Source: an uncultured Alphaproteobacteria bacterium | Lineage (GTDB): Bacteria > Pseudomonadota > Alphaproteobacteria > Rhizobiales > Aestuariivirgaceae | Length of the DNA stretch: 42,842 nt | NCBI GenBank assembly: GCA_937872985.1 | Contig: CALMUW010000067.1 | Span: forward strand, 1 to 42,842 | Reading direction: 5' to 3' | Part shown: positions 33,303 to 41,425 of the stretch, one piece after another | Layout: each line of letters opens with the position of its first letter | Numbering within the stretch: position 1 is the first letter of the stretch | Program-made: the position numbers and the translations under genes | Notes under the pieces: generated by a model | The model's input: only the letters and a program-made list of their open reading frames with translations | Database searches by the model: none | Told to the model about the DNA's origin: nothing

Positions 33303-35246
33303 GTGTGCGGCATACTCGGCATTGTCTGTGCAGACCGCACGACGCTTCCGTGCTCCGATTCAGAATTCGAGCATGCGCTTGACCTGATGGCCCATCGCGG
33401 TCCCGATGCCCGCCGGGTTCAGCGCTTCGGAAATACTGCTCTTCTGGGTCATGTGCGCCTGTCGATCATTGATCCAGCGCCCGAGAGTCATCAGCCTTTC
33501 GGTTTTGCCAACCGCTACTGGGTTGTGTTCAACGGTGAGATTTTCAACTTCGTCGAGTTGCGCGCCGAGCTTCAGGCGCTGGGTGCAGCGTTCCGCACCC
33601 ACAGCGACACTGAAGTACTGATTCAGGCCTACGCCCATTGGGGCGCAAACTGCGTCAAACGGTTCAACGGCATGTGGGCCTTTGCCATCTATGACAATGA
33701 AAACCGCAGCCTGTTCTGTTCACGCGACCGCTTTGGTGAAAAGCCATTCAATTATTGTTTTGAACAAGGCCGCTTTGCCTTCGCTTCCGAAATCAAGTCG
33801 CTTCTGCCGCTCTTTCCGCATCTGGCCAGCCCAAACCTGACAGCGATTGCCAACTATTGCCGTGCCAGCGTCGGCGCGCAGCACCCCAACACATGGTTCA
33901 AAGGTGTCATGCGCCTGCAGCCCGGCCACAACCTCTTCGTGGAAAATGGCAAGCTGCGTCACGAGAGATACTGGCACTACCCGGAAAGCACGGACAATCG
34001 CCTCTCGTTTGCGGATGCCGTTGCCGAATATCGGCACCGGTTCAGTCAGGCGGTTGCACTCCGTCTGCGCAGCGATGTGCCTTTCGGCTTGACGCTGTCA
34101 TCCGGCGTGGATTCCATGTCCATCGCCCATGAGATGCACGAGCGGACGCACAAGGCATTGAATTGCTATACGGCGCGCTTTGACCGGAACGAGTATCTGC
34201 CGGCGGAACTATCGGTTTTCGCCCAGCAGGCCTTCATTGACGAAGCCGCGACGGTCAAGACCGTGGCCGATCGCATCGGGCTCAAGGCGAACTTCATCGA
34301 TGTGAATTACGACAGTTTTGTTTCGTCTTTGGCCGAGGCCATTCATCACCTGGAAAGCGGCAACAGTTCACCGGCTGTGCTGCCCATGCTGCAGGTCATG
34401 CGGCGGGCGCGCCGGGATGTGACGGTGGTTCTGGAAGGGCAGGGTGCGGATGAATTGATGGGTGGCTATATCGTCGCAAGCTTCATGGCGCTGGTTGTCG
34501 AGCAGTTGGCGGCGGGGCGTTTTCGAGAAGCGCGGCGGTCCATCGCTGAATTCAAAAGTAAATACGCGCTCAAGCCGGCTGTCATGTTGGCCCTGCGCCA
34601 GAAAAGCGACCGCTTGCCATTTGTCTCGCGTCTCTACAGGACCAGGACCGGCGCCAATCAGGTTCTGGGGCCGCTTCTCGACCAGCAAGCCAATCTGAAT
34701 GACTATCCCGATCTTGGTCGTGAAGGCATTTCTGGCCCATTGGCGACTCTTTTGCGCCAGCAACACAGCGGCGGACTAGTCAACCTTCTGCACTATGGCG
34801 ATGCCATTTCCATGGCAGCCAGTGTGGAAACCCGCAATCCCTTCCTGGATCACGAGTTGGTGGAATTTGTCTGGCGCCTGCCGTCGCACTACAAGATCGC
34901 CGGTTCGGAAGGCAAGGTCATTCACCGGCAGGCGATGCGGGGGGTTCTGCCGAACACCATACTGGACCAGGTTAAAATCGGCTATGCCACACCGATCAGC
35001 CGGAGATTTCTGGCGGATGCGGGTGGGGCGGCGGAATCGCCCATTGACGTGCTGATGTCGGACCAGTGTCTGGCGCGCGGATTGTTTGAGAGGAAACCGC
35101 TGGAAAGACTGATTGCGGCCCATCAGCAGGGCAGGCATGATCATGGCTATTTTCTGTTTCGCCTGCTAAGCACCGAGCTATGGTTCAGGAGATTTATCGA
35201 CCAGCGCCGTCCCCAAGGCATGAGCGGGCACCAAACCGCCTGCTGA
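33303..35246 (+). CDS. asnB: Asparagine synthase (glutamine-hydrolysing)-like amidotransferase
   Basis: The 647-residue protein starts (M)CGILGIV, with the N-terminal cysteine nucleophile of Ntn-type glutaminases exposed after Met removal. AHRGPDA, FNGEIFNFVELR and SDTEVLIQAY follow in the glutaminase domain. The synthetase domain has the ATP loop LSSGVDSMSIAHEM (usual SGGxDS altered to SSGVDS) and EGQGADELMGGY. The start is GTG 33303 with GGGGG five bases upstream, which fixes Cys2. In polysaccharide loci such proteins probably amidate a uronic acid of the glycan rather than make asparagine. With ManNAcA predicted here, a uronamide is plausible. Confidence 0.86.
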   Translation: MCGILGIVCADRTTLPCSDSEFEHALDLMAHRGPDARRVQRFGNTALLGHVRLSIIDPAPESHQPFGFANRYWVVFNGEIFNFVELRAELQALGAAFRTHSDTEVLIQAYAHWGANCVKRFNGMWAFAIYDNENRSLFCSRDRFGEKPFNYCFEQGRFAFASEIKSLLPLFPHLASPNLTAIANYCRASVGAQHPNTWFKGVMRLQPGHNLFVENGKLRHERYWHYPESTDNRLSFADAVAEYRHRFSQAVALRLRSDVPFGLTLSSGVDSMSIAHEMHERTHKALNCYTARFDRNEYLPAELSVFAQQAFIDEAATVKTVADRIGLKANFIDVNYDSFVSSLAEAIHHLESGNSSPAVLPMLQVMRRARRDVTVVLEGQGADELMGGYIVASFMALVVEQLAAGRFREARRSIAEFKSKYALKPAVMLALRQKSDRLPFVSRLYRTRTGANQVLGPLLDQQANLNDYPDLGREGISGPLATLLRQQHSGGLVNLLHYGDAISMAASVETRNPFLDHELVEFVWRLPSHYKIAGSEGKVIHRQAMRGVLPNTILDQVKIGYATPISRRFLADAGGAAESPIDVLMSDQCLARGLFERKPLERLIAAHQQGRHDHGYFLFRLLSTELWFRRFIDQRRPQGMSGHQTAC

Positions 35247-36505
35247 TCATTGGTGTGGTTCTGACCTGTTTCAGCTATTCGACGACGACCATCATCCTGC
35301 GTCTGCTGGGGCAGGAAGTCAGTTCCTTCAATGTCTGGATCAAGGCTGGTACGGCCGCATTGTTTCTCGCGGCGGCGCTCTTCGGGCTGAGGGATGCCCG
35401 GCGGATTTCAATGACGGCGGCGGCCTTGCTGGTGTTCTTCATCCTCTACAGCGTTCGCATCTATGTCGACATGGTTCTGCTCGACATCCGGTTTGCGAAT
35501 TATCCGGCATTTTACGTCCTGAGTTATTTTTTTCTCCTGACGCTTATCCCGGTTTTTGTGACGGGCTACTTCCTGCGTCAGGAAGATCTCGGTCTGCTTG
35601 CCAAATACAGTCTCGTCGCACTGGTCATCGCCAATCTGGCGCAGACCTATTACGTTTTCATGGGCGGCACCATTGACCGGGCTGAGGTCTTTGCCGGGCG
35701 TGTGCAGATTGAAGGCGATATCGAAGGGACAGCGCTGCTCAGCCCTCTGACCATTGGGATGATGGGGGCGTGCCTGGCCAGTTTTGCCCTGGCCCGCCTC
35801 GCCTTCGACAGGAAACTCGCTCTGCCCAGGCAGATCGTCATGGCGGCCCTGGTGGGCATGGGGATCATGAATATTCTGTTCTCGGGATCACGCGGGCCAT
35901 TTTTGGGTTTCCTGACGTCATTCCTGGTGATCGCCATTCTGGCCGTCATGCCGCATCAAGGGGAAGCGGGGCGCTCGCGTCTGGTCTCGGGCCTATACCT
36001 CGGCCTTCCGGTTTTCATTGGCTACATGATGCTGCAGGTCAGCAATGGTTCGATCTATCTGTTTGACCGTTTCATGAACTTCATCGAGGAAAGGGCGAGC
36101 GGGGCAACCGAGGCGCGCGACGAAATCTACCAGGTTGCCTGGAACGACTTTCTGTCTTCGCCGCTGTTCGGCAGCAGTTTTGTGACATCACAAGATCAGT
36201 CACCCCATAACATCATCCTTGAAGTTCTGATGGCGACCGGTGTTTTCGGTGCCACGGTTTTCTTTCTGTCGCTGGTTTTCATGTTGCTTGCGATGGGCCG
36301 GATCCTGCGCGGCCGTGCAAGCGCGTCTGCCCTCTACATTACGGCAGCGGCCCTGCCGATTTTTCTTCTCAGTCTGACATCCGGCTCCATCCATGGCGCG
36401 CCGGACTTCTGGATTCTCTATATGCTCGTGACCGTCATGGGCGTCCGCGCGGCTCAAAGGAAGCCGGTCCGGCAGTCATCGTCTTTCGCCCGGCTGTCGC
36501 GTTGA
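35180..36505 (+). CDS. O-antigen polymerase/ligase-like membrane protein (second Wzy-like protein)
   Basis: The 441-residue protein has about ten hydrophobic segments. It carries FSGSRGPFLGFLTSF, a loop region and SPHNIILEVLMATGVFGATVFF, which resembles the HN-containing Wzy_C region. This is probably the Wzy polymerase, encoded near the Wzx flippase. The ATG at 35180 makes a 67-base overlap with asnB, longer than other overlaps here. No better in-frame start precedes the first membrane helix. A weak Shine-Dalgarno (GAG) lies just upstream, so expression may depend on translation of asnB. Confidence 0.78.
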   Translation: MVQEIYRPAPSPRHERAPNRLLIIGVVLTCFSYSTTTIILRLLGQEVSSFNVWIKAGTAALFLAAALFGLRDARRISMTAAALLVFFILYSVRIYVDMVLLDIRFANYPAFYVLSYFFLLTLIPVFVTGYFLRQEDLGLLAKYSLVALVIANLAQTYYVFMGGTIDRAEVFAGRVQIEGDIEGTALLSPLTIGMMGACLASFALARLAFDRKLALPRQIVMAALVGMGIMNILFSGSRGPFLGFLTSFLVIAILAVMPHQGEAGRSRLVSGLYLGLPVFIGYMMLQVSNGSIYLFDRFMNFIEERASGATEARDEIYQVAWNDFLSSPLFGSSFVTSQDQSPHNIILEVLMATGVFGATVFFLSLVFMLLAMGRILRGRASASALYITAAALPIFLLSLTSGSIHGAPDFWILYMLVTVMGVRAAQRKPVRQSSSFARLSR

Positions 36506-36843
36506 CAGTTTTCGATGTGCAGGTTGGTGTTTCCGGCGCGGCGCCGGCCACGCTGTTGAGTGCGCCGGGAATTGACGTCCTGGCGCCTCGCATCCTGTTA
36601 TTTGCCCTTGATTTTCGGCTGATCCGGGGCGAACTGACACCGGCTGGAGCGGAATGCGCCTTGAATGCATCAAAGCCTCCGCTCTGACTCCTTGATGGCG
36701 AGCAACTTTTCTGACTGTTGACGATTCCCTCAAGAGTCAGGTTGCTCTAGGAATGGACCGCCCACAAGACGAATCAGCCTCTTGCAGGCATCAATTCACC
36801 CGCCTTTCGGATGAGGGGGCATGAGCCATCGTAAGATACGGAA
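36506..36843. other. 338-base intergenic region containing repeat copy D
   Basis: No supported gene. A 61-codon frame starting at 36502 runs into the repeat and is rejected. The right third (36751-36843) may contain the promoter for the GT2 gene, but I see no clear elements. Confidence 0.45.
36645..36750 (-). repeat. Two-hairpin intergenic repeat, copy D (reverse orientation)
   Basis: On the plus strand it starts TGGAGCGGAATGCGCC and continues with ATCAAAGC and CCGCTCT (hairpin 2). After a spacer come AGCAAC, CTGACTGTTG (36711-36720), CAAGAGTCAG and GTTGCTCTAG (to 36750). Hairpin 1 has one stem mismatch. It lies wholly between the Wzy-like gene and the GT2 gene, in the same orientation as copy B. 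Confidence 0.83.
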
Positions 36844-38043
36844 ATGGTCCCGATGACCACTCCCTTGTTAAGCATCGTTGTTCCCACCAAAGACCGCTAC
36901 GAGACCCTGACGATCCTGGTGAACAGGCTGATGCTTTGGCCGGACTCCAGATTTGAACTGGTCATTCAGGATAACAGCAGCGATAATTCCGCTTTTCAGA
37001 TGGTGCTGAACCAGCACCGGCAGGACGCCCGCCTGCGTTATGCTTTCAGTTCCACGCCGGTTTCGGCCATCGATAATTGCGACGCGGCCGTCGCCAGGGC
37101 GCGGGGCACATTCGTCTGCTTCATCGGTGATGACGATGGCCTTGTCATTCAGGCGCTCGATGCTGCCGCCTGGATGGAACGCAGGGGCATTGAAGCCCTG
37201 ATCTGCAACGTCGCCTCCTACACCTGGCCCGACATGGAACATTCCGTCGCCCTCAATCACATGCTCAATGGCCGCCTGATCAACTCCGACTACAGTGGCG
37301 AGACCACATCGCCCTCGGCAGAGGATGAACTGGATAAGGTTTTCCGGAGCGGGGCCCGTTCCATGTTCAACATGCCAAGGCTTTACCATGCCATTGTTGC
37401 CCGGCAGGTTCTCGACCGGTTGCGCCAGGCAACCGGAACCTGTTTCCCAGGTCCGGTTCCCGACATGGCCAACGCCGTGGCCCTGTGTTCCTTCTTGACC
37501 AGTTATGTCCATGTCGATCTGCCGCTCATCATTTCAGGGCAATCGCGCAAGAGCATGTCGGGCAAGAACGCGGTGCGCAAACACCAGGGTGAAATTGAGA
37601 AGGAGCCCTCACTGCCGGCGGCGGCGGCGGAACACTGGGACGACAGGGTGCCGCGCTATTGGTCGGGGCCCACCATCTGGGCCGAGGCGGCCATCAAGGG
37701 GGCCGAGGCAACGGGCCGTTCGGACATGGTGACGAGGTTCGGTTTTGCCGCCCTCTACGCCGGGTGTCTGGTATATAATCAGCGCAAGTACTGGCCGCGC
37801 ATTGTTGCCGCCATGAAGACGCACGGCGGGTTTCGGTTCCTTGCCCTGTGGCCTGCCGTGTTGTGGCATGTGGCGGCCATCATGGCTTTGCGCGCCAAAA
37901 TTCTGATCACCAAGAAGCTGTTCGGCATCGATGGCACCGATTGTCCCGACATGGCGGCGGTGATCGACCATCTGGAAGCCAGGCTGACCGAAAGCGGCCT
38001 CATGCAGCGATCCTTCGGGCCTTCCGGACCAGGCCGCCCATGA
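36844..38043 (+). CDS. Glycosyltransferase, GT2 family
   Basis: The 399-residue protein has the GT-A N-terminal domain: LSIVVPTKDRYETL, ELVIQDNSSDNS, and the metal-binding FIGDDDG near residue 95-101. A hydrophobic stretch (about residues 325-350) near the C-terminus may associate with the membrane. ATG 36844 and ATG 36853 are both possible starts; the latter gives MTTPLLSIVVPT, closer to family starts. It follows repeat copy D, with the flippase gene 29 bases downstream. Donor and acceptor are unknown. Confidence 0.82.
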   Translation: MVPMTTPLLSIVVPTKDRYETLTILVNRLMLWPDSRFELVIQDNSSDNSAFQMVLNQHRQDARLRYAFSSTPVSAIDNCDAAVARARGTFVCFIGDDDGLVIQALDAAAWMERRGIEALICNVASYTWPDMEHSVALNHMLNGRLINSDYSGETTSPSAEDELDKVFRSGARSMFNMPRLYHAIVARQVLDRLRQATGTCFPGPVPDMANAVALCSFLTSYVHVDLPLIISGQSRKSMSGKNAVRKHQGEIEKEPSLPAAAAEHWDDRVPRYWSGPTIWAEAAIKGAEATGRSDMVTRFGFAALYAGCLVYNQRKYWPRIVAAMKTHGGFRFLALWPAVLWHVAAIMALRAKILITKKLFGIDGTDCPDMAAVIDHLEARLTESGLMQRSFGPSGPGRP

Positions 38044-38072
38044 ACATGCATGGCAAAGGCTGAAGTCGGGCC

Positions 38073-39569
38073 ATGGCAAGTTTTCGGGCCAACGTCATCG
38101 CCAATTACCTCGGACGCGCCACGTCTTTGGCCTCGATCTATGTCTTTGTGCCGCTTTATGTGGCAGTGCTGGGCATTGATGCCTATGGCATCATCGCTTT
38201 CTACACCATCCTGTTGTCCTTCGCGTCACTGTTTGACGCCGGAATTTCCGCGACCTTTTCCCGTCAGGCCGCTTTTCTGCGTGACCGCAAGGAACTGCTC
38301 GATCTCTTCACCACCTTCGGCCGGGTACTTTTGATCAGCCAGCTTGCGGTGGCTCTGGTGGTTTTCATCATGGCTTCGCCCATTGTCCGGCACTGGCTGA
38401 ATCTCGGCGACAGACTGGATCAGGGTATTGCTGTCGCCAGTGTGCAATTGATGGCGCTGACGCTGGTGCCGCAACTGATGATGAGTTTCTACACCGGTGG
38501 TCTCATGGGTTTGCAGAAGCAGGTGGAGGCCAATCTCCTCCAGGCTTCCTTCAGCCTGGTCCGTTCCGGCCTGGTCATCATTCCCATTTATTTCCGGCCC
38601 GATCTCAGGGTGTTCTTCCTGTGGCAAGCGGCAGTGGCCCTGGGATTTGCGCTCTTGTCACGCGGCTATCTTTTGTCAGCCATGGGCTATGGCCTCTGGC
38701 AGCGCGGGCACTTCGTCATCGACAGGATCAAGCCCCTGTTGGGATACTCGGCCGGAATGCTGGCCATGACCATCATTGCCACCATCAATACCCAGCTTGA
38801 CAAGGTGCTCGTCATCTCGCGGTTCGAAATTGCCACCTTCTCCTATTACAGTCTGGCCGCATCACTGGCACAGATTCCCCTGGCATTGTCACAGCCCATA
38901 GCGGCCGCTCTCTTTCCCCGTCTCACCACGCTGGTGGCGGCGGGCGATGCCGCACAATTGGCCCGCATCTATCGTCAGCAATCGGCCATGATCAGCGCGT
39001 TGGCCGGTCTGGCGGCCATGACCCTTGTGGGGTTCACGCCCGAGGTTCTGGCGGTGTGGTTTCCGCACCGGATCATGCCCGATCAGGTGGCCACCGTGAC
39101 GAGGATCCTGGCTCTGGGTGGCTGGTTTCTGGCGTTGCAGCTGGGCCCCTATTATCTCAGCCTTGCCCACGGCGAAAACCGGGTGCTGGTGATTCTGGCG
39201 ACCCTGTCGCTGGCGGTCAGCGTGCCGCTGACCTTCCTGCTGATCAGCCGGTACGGCTTGATCGGGGCGGCCATCCCCTGGCTCGTTCACGGGGCCTCCA
39301 ATTTCGTTCTGCTTTCCAGTGCCAGTCATCGCCGCTTTTACCCCGGGCAGACATGGGGCTGGCTATGGGGCTCTATCATCCGGCCCACCGCCCTCGCGGC
39401 ACTGCTTCTGGGGCTGGCGCGGGCTGCGGCAAACGGTCTGGCCTTTGGGCCCGTGGCAACCCTTGCCATGGCCGGGGTGGCGGGCGCATTGGCTTTGGCT
39501 GTGACCTATACTAGTTTGCGGCGGGGTTGGTGGGTCGCCGCGGAAAGGGCAGCCGCAGGGGGCATTTGA
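38073..39569 (+). CDS. wzx: Wzx-like repeat-unit flippase (MOP/polysaccharide transporter superfamily)
   Basis: The 498-residue integral membrane protein has about 12-14 hydrophobic segments. The N-terminal IANYLGRATSLASIYVFVPLYVAVLGIDAYGII is typical of O-antigen flippases. A mid-protein QLDKVLVISRFEIATFSYYSLA segment matches the usual second-half start of MOP transporters. It would move undecaprenyl-linked repeat units across the inner membrane for Wzy. Its neighbours include a GT2 transferase and nucleotide-sugar genes. Confidence 0.88.
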   Translation: MASFRANVIANYLGRATSLASIYVFVPLYVAVLGIDAYGIIAFYTILLSFASLFDAGISATFSRQAAFLRDRKELLDLFTTFGRVLLISQLAVALVVFIMASPIVRHWLNLGDRLDQGIAVASVQLMALTLVPQLMMSFYTGGLMGLQKQVEANLLQASFSLVRSGLVIIPIYFRPDLRVFFLWQAAVALGFALLSRGYLLSAMGYGLWQRGHFVIDRIKPLLGYSAGMLAMTIIATINTQLDKVLVISRFEIATFSYYSLAASLAQIPLALSQPIAAALFPRLTTLVAAGDAAQLARIYRQQSAMISALAGLAAMTLVGFTPEVLAVWFPHRIMPDQVATVTRILALGGWFLALQLGPYYLSLAHGENRVLVILATLSLAVSVPLTFLLISRYGLIGAAIPWLVHGASNFVLLSSASHRRFYPGQTWGWLWGSIIRPTALAALLLGLARAAANGLAFGPVATLAMAGVAGALALAVTYTSLRRGWWVAAERAAAGGI

Positions 39570-39570
39570 C

Positions 39571-40553
39571 ATGGAATTTGAGACCAGCAGAATTCTGATC
39601 ACCGGCGGCACCGGATCTTTCGGCAACAAGGTGGCGGCCTTTCTCGAAACCTTCAATCCGCGCGAGATTGTCATCTTCAGCCGGGATGAGAAGAAACAAT
39701 ATGAAATGCAGCGCATGCGGCCCGGCTACCGCTATGTCATCGGCGATGTGCGCGACCGGCCCCAGGTCGATTTCGCCATGAAGGGTGTGGACATCGTGTT
39801 TCATGCCGCTGCCCTGAAGCAGGTGCCCTCGTGCGAAACCTTTCCCCTGGAAGCGGTGAAGACCAATGTGCTGGGGTCGCAGAATGTCTGCGCTTCGGCC
39901 CGTGAGAACGGCGTGCGCGCGCTGGTGGCCCTCAGCACCGACAAGGCGGTCAAGCCGATCAACGCCATGGGCCTTTCCAAGGCGATGATGGAAAAGATCG
40001 TCGTGTCGCAAAACATCCTGAGCGGTGGGCCGGTCTATAGCTGTGTGCGGTATGGCAATGTCATGGGCTCGCGCGGTTCGGTCATTCCGCTGTTCCTGCG
40101 CCAGATTGCCGGGAAGGAAAAGCTGACCATCACCGACCCCAATATGACGCGCTTCCTGATGACCTCGACCAGTCGGTGAGTCTCGTGCTGCATGCCTTTT
40201 CCCATGCCCGGGGTGGCGAAATCTTCGTGCGCAAGGCGCCGGCCTGCACGGTCTTGAACCTCGCCAGGGCGATGCTGGTGAAATATGGCGATGGCGACTT
40301 CGAGCGCATCACGGTGACGGGTGTGCGGCCCGGCGAGAAGATGGACGAGGTTCTGGTCAACGAATATGAAATCCAGAGGGCCGAGGAGAGTGATGAATTC
40401 TACGCCGTGCCGGCTGAATATGCGGCGCGGCGCGGCTCTGGTCATCATCCCTTCGGCTTCGAATACACGTCGGCCAACACCCGGCAATTGACCGACGCCG
40501 GAGAAATCGGCGCCCTGCTTGATGCCATGGGCCAGACGGAGGCCTATCAATAG
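39571..40553 (+). pseudogene. fnlA: FnlA/CapD-type UDP-GlcNAc 4,6-dehydratase/5-epimerase, broken by a one-base frameshift
   Basis: Frame 1 (39571-40179) encodes ITGGTGSFGNKV, FSRDEKKQYEMQRMRPGY, FHAAALKQVPSCE, STDKAVKPINAMGLSKAMME and NMTRFLMT, then ends in four foreign residues and TGA. The rest of the enzyme (SVSLVLHAFSHARGGEIFVRKAPAC to the C-terminus) continues in another frame to 40553. Restoring one C at 40163-40164 (ACCTC to ACCCTC) gives MTLDQSVSLVLHAF, as in intact family members, and a protein of about 327 residues. The family makes the first intermediate to UDP-L-FucNAc from UDP-GlcNAc. This is either a real null or phase-variable state or a sequencing error. The truncated product would lack the C-terminal substrate domain. 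Confidence 0.88.
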
Positions 40554-40564
40554 GACCGGCAGCC

Positions 40565-41425
40565 ATGAAAATCATTATTCTTGGCCATCGCGGCATGCTG
40601 GGGCAGATGGTCAAGGCCTATTTCGCGGCCCGGCACGAGGTTGTGGTCATCGATGACCGGGTGGATTTCACGGCGCAGTGCCCGGCCCTTGCGAGTGTTG
40701 CCAAGGCCGGCCCTGGCCTGGTGCTCAACTGCATCGGTCGGATCAAGCAGAAAACCGCCAGCCGTCAGGATCTCCATGATGCCAATGCGCTGCTGCCGCT
40801 CATGTTGGCCGAGCGCATGGCCCCTGGGCAGTTCCTGGTTCATCCGTCTACGGATTGTGTTTTTGCCGGCGATGCCGCCTCGCCCTACCGTTGGGATGAT
40901 CCCTGTGATGCCACCGATGACTACGGCTGGAGCAAGCGGCTTGGCGAAGTGGCCCTGCTGGGGCGTGCCAACGCCACGGTGTTCCGGGTTTCAATCATTG
41001 GGCCCGATCATGTGGCCACTCCGCCCAAGGGTCTGCTGGGCTGGTTCCTGAGCCAGCCGGAGGGGGCCAGTCTGCGGGGCTATACCAATCATCGGTGGAA
41101 CGGCATCACCACGCTGGAATGGTGCCGTCAGGTGGAATCGGTCATCATCAATAATCCGGCACACTCCTGGGCGGGCCGGGTGGTGCAGATCGGCCTCGCC
41201 CAAGGTGTCAGCAAATACGACATGCTCCGGCTGTTTCAGGAGGCCTATGGCACCCGTTACATGATTGAACCCTTTGCCACGCCACAGGCGGTGAACCGGT
41301 GCCTGGTGCCGCACATCGTGGCCCCTGATCTCCAGGAGCAACTGGCCGCGCTCCGGGCCTTTGAACTGGCGCATCCCGCCCTGCGCGGCGGACATGGTGA
41401 CGGTCAAAGCGGGGGCAGAACGTGA
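40565..41425 (+). CDS. RmlD-like sugar-nucleotide reductase (SDR)
   Basis: The 286-residue protein has an N-terminal MKIIILGHRGMLGQMV nucleotide-binding motif, the active-site region VHPSTDCVFAGDA and Tyr/Lys in DDYGWSKRLGE. These match the RmlD/dTDP-4-keto-rhamnose reductase type. Placed after the FnlA-like gene it is a candidate 4-keto reductase of the FucNAc route, in the position of FnlB/WbjC, but it is shorter and lacks a cupin-like C-terminal part. It overlaps wecB by 4 bases (GTGA). Confidence 0.82.
   Translation: MKIIILGHRGMLGQMVKAYFAARHEVVVIDDRVDFTAQCPALASVAKAGPGLVLNCIGRIKQKTASRQDLHDANALLPLMLAERMAPGQFLVHPSTDCVFAGDAASPYRWDDPCDATDDYGWSKRLGEVALLGRANATVFRVSIIGPDHVATPPKGLLGWFLSQPEGASLRGYTNHRWNGITTLEWCRQVESVIINNPAHSWAGRVVQIGLAQGVSKYDMLRLFQEAYGTRYMIEPFATPQAVNRCLVPHIVAPDLQEQLAALRAFELAHPALRGGHGDGQSGGRT

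Noticed and set aside
36502..36687. Small 61-codon frame after the second Wzy-like gene
   Set aside because: Its end lies in repeat copy D and the sequence shows no family resemblance or good start site.
39571..40553. Programmed ribosomal frameshift in the FnlA-like gene
   Set aside because: No slippery heptamer or downstream pseudoknot is visible, and the family is not known to use frameshifting. A simple one-base loss explains the pattern.
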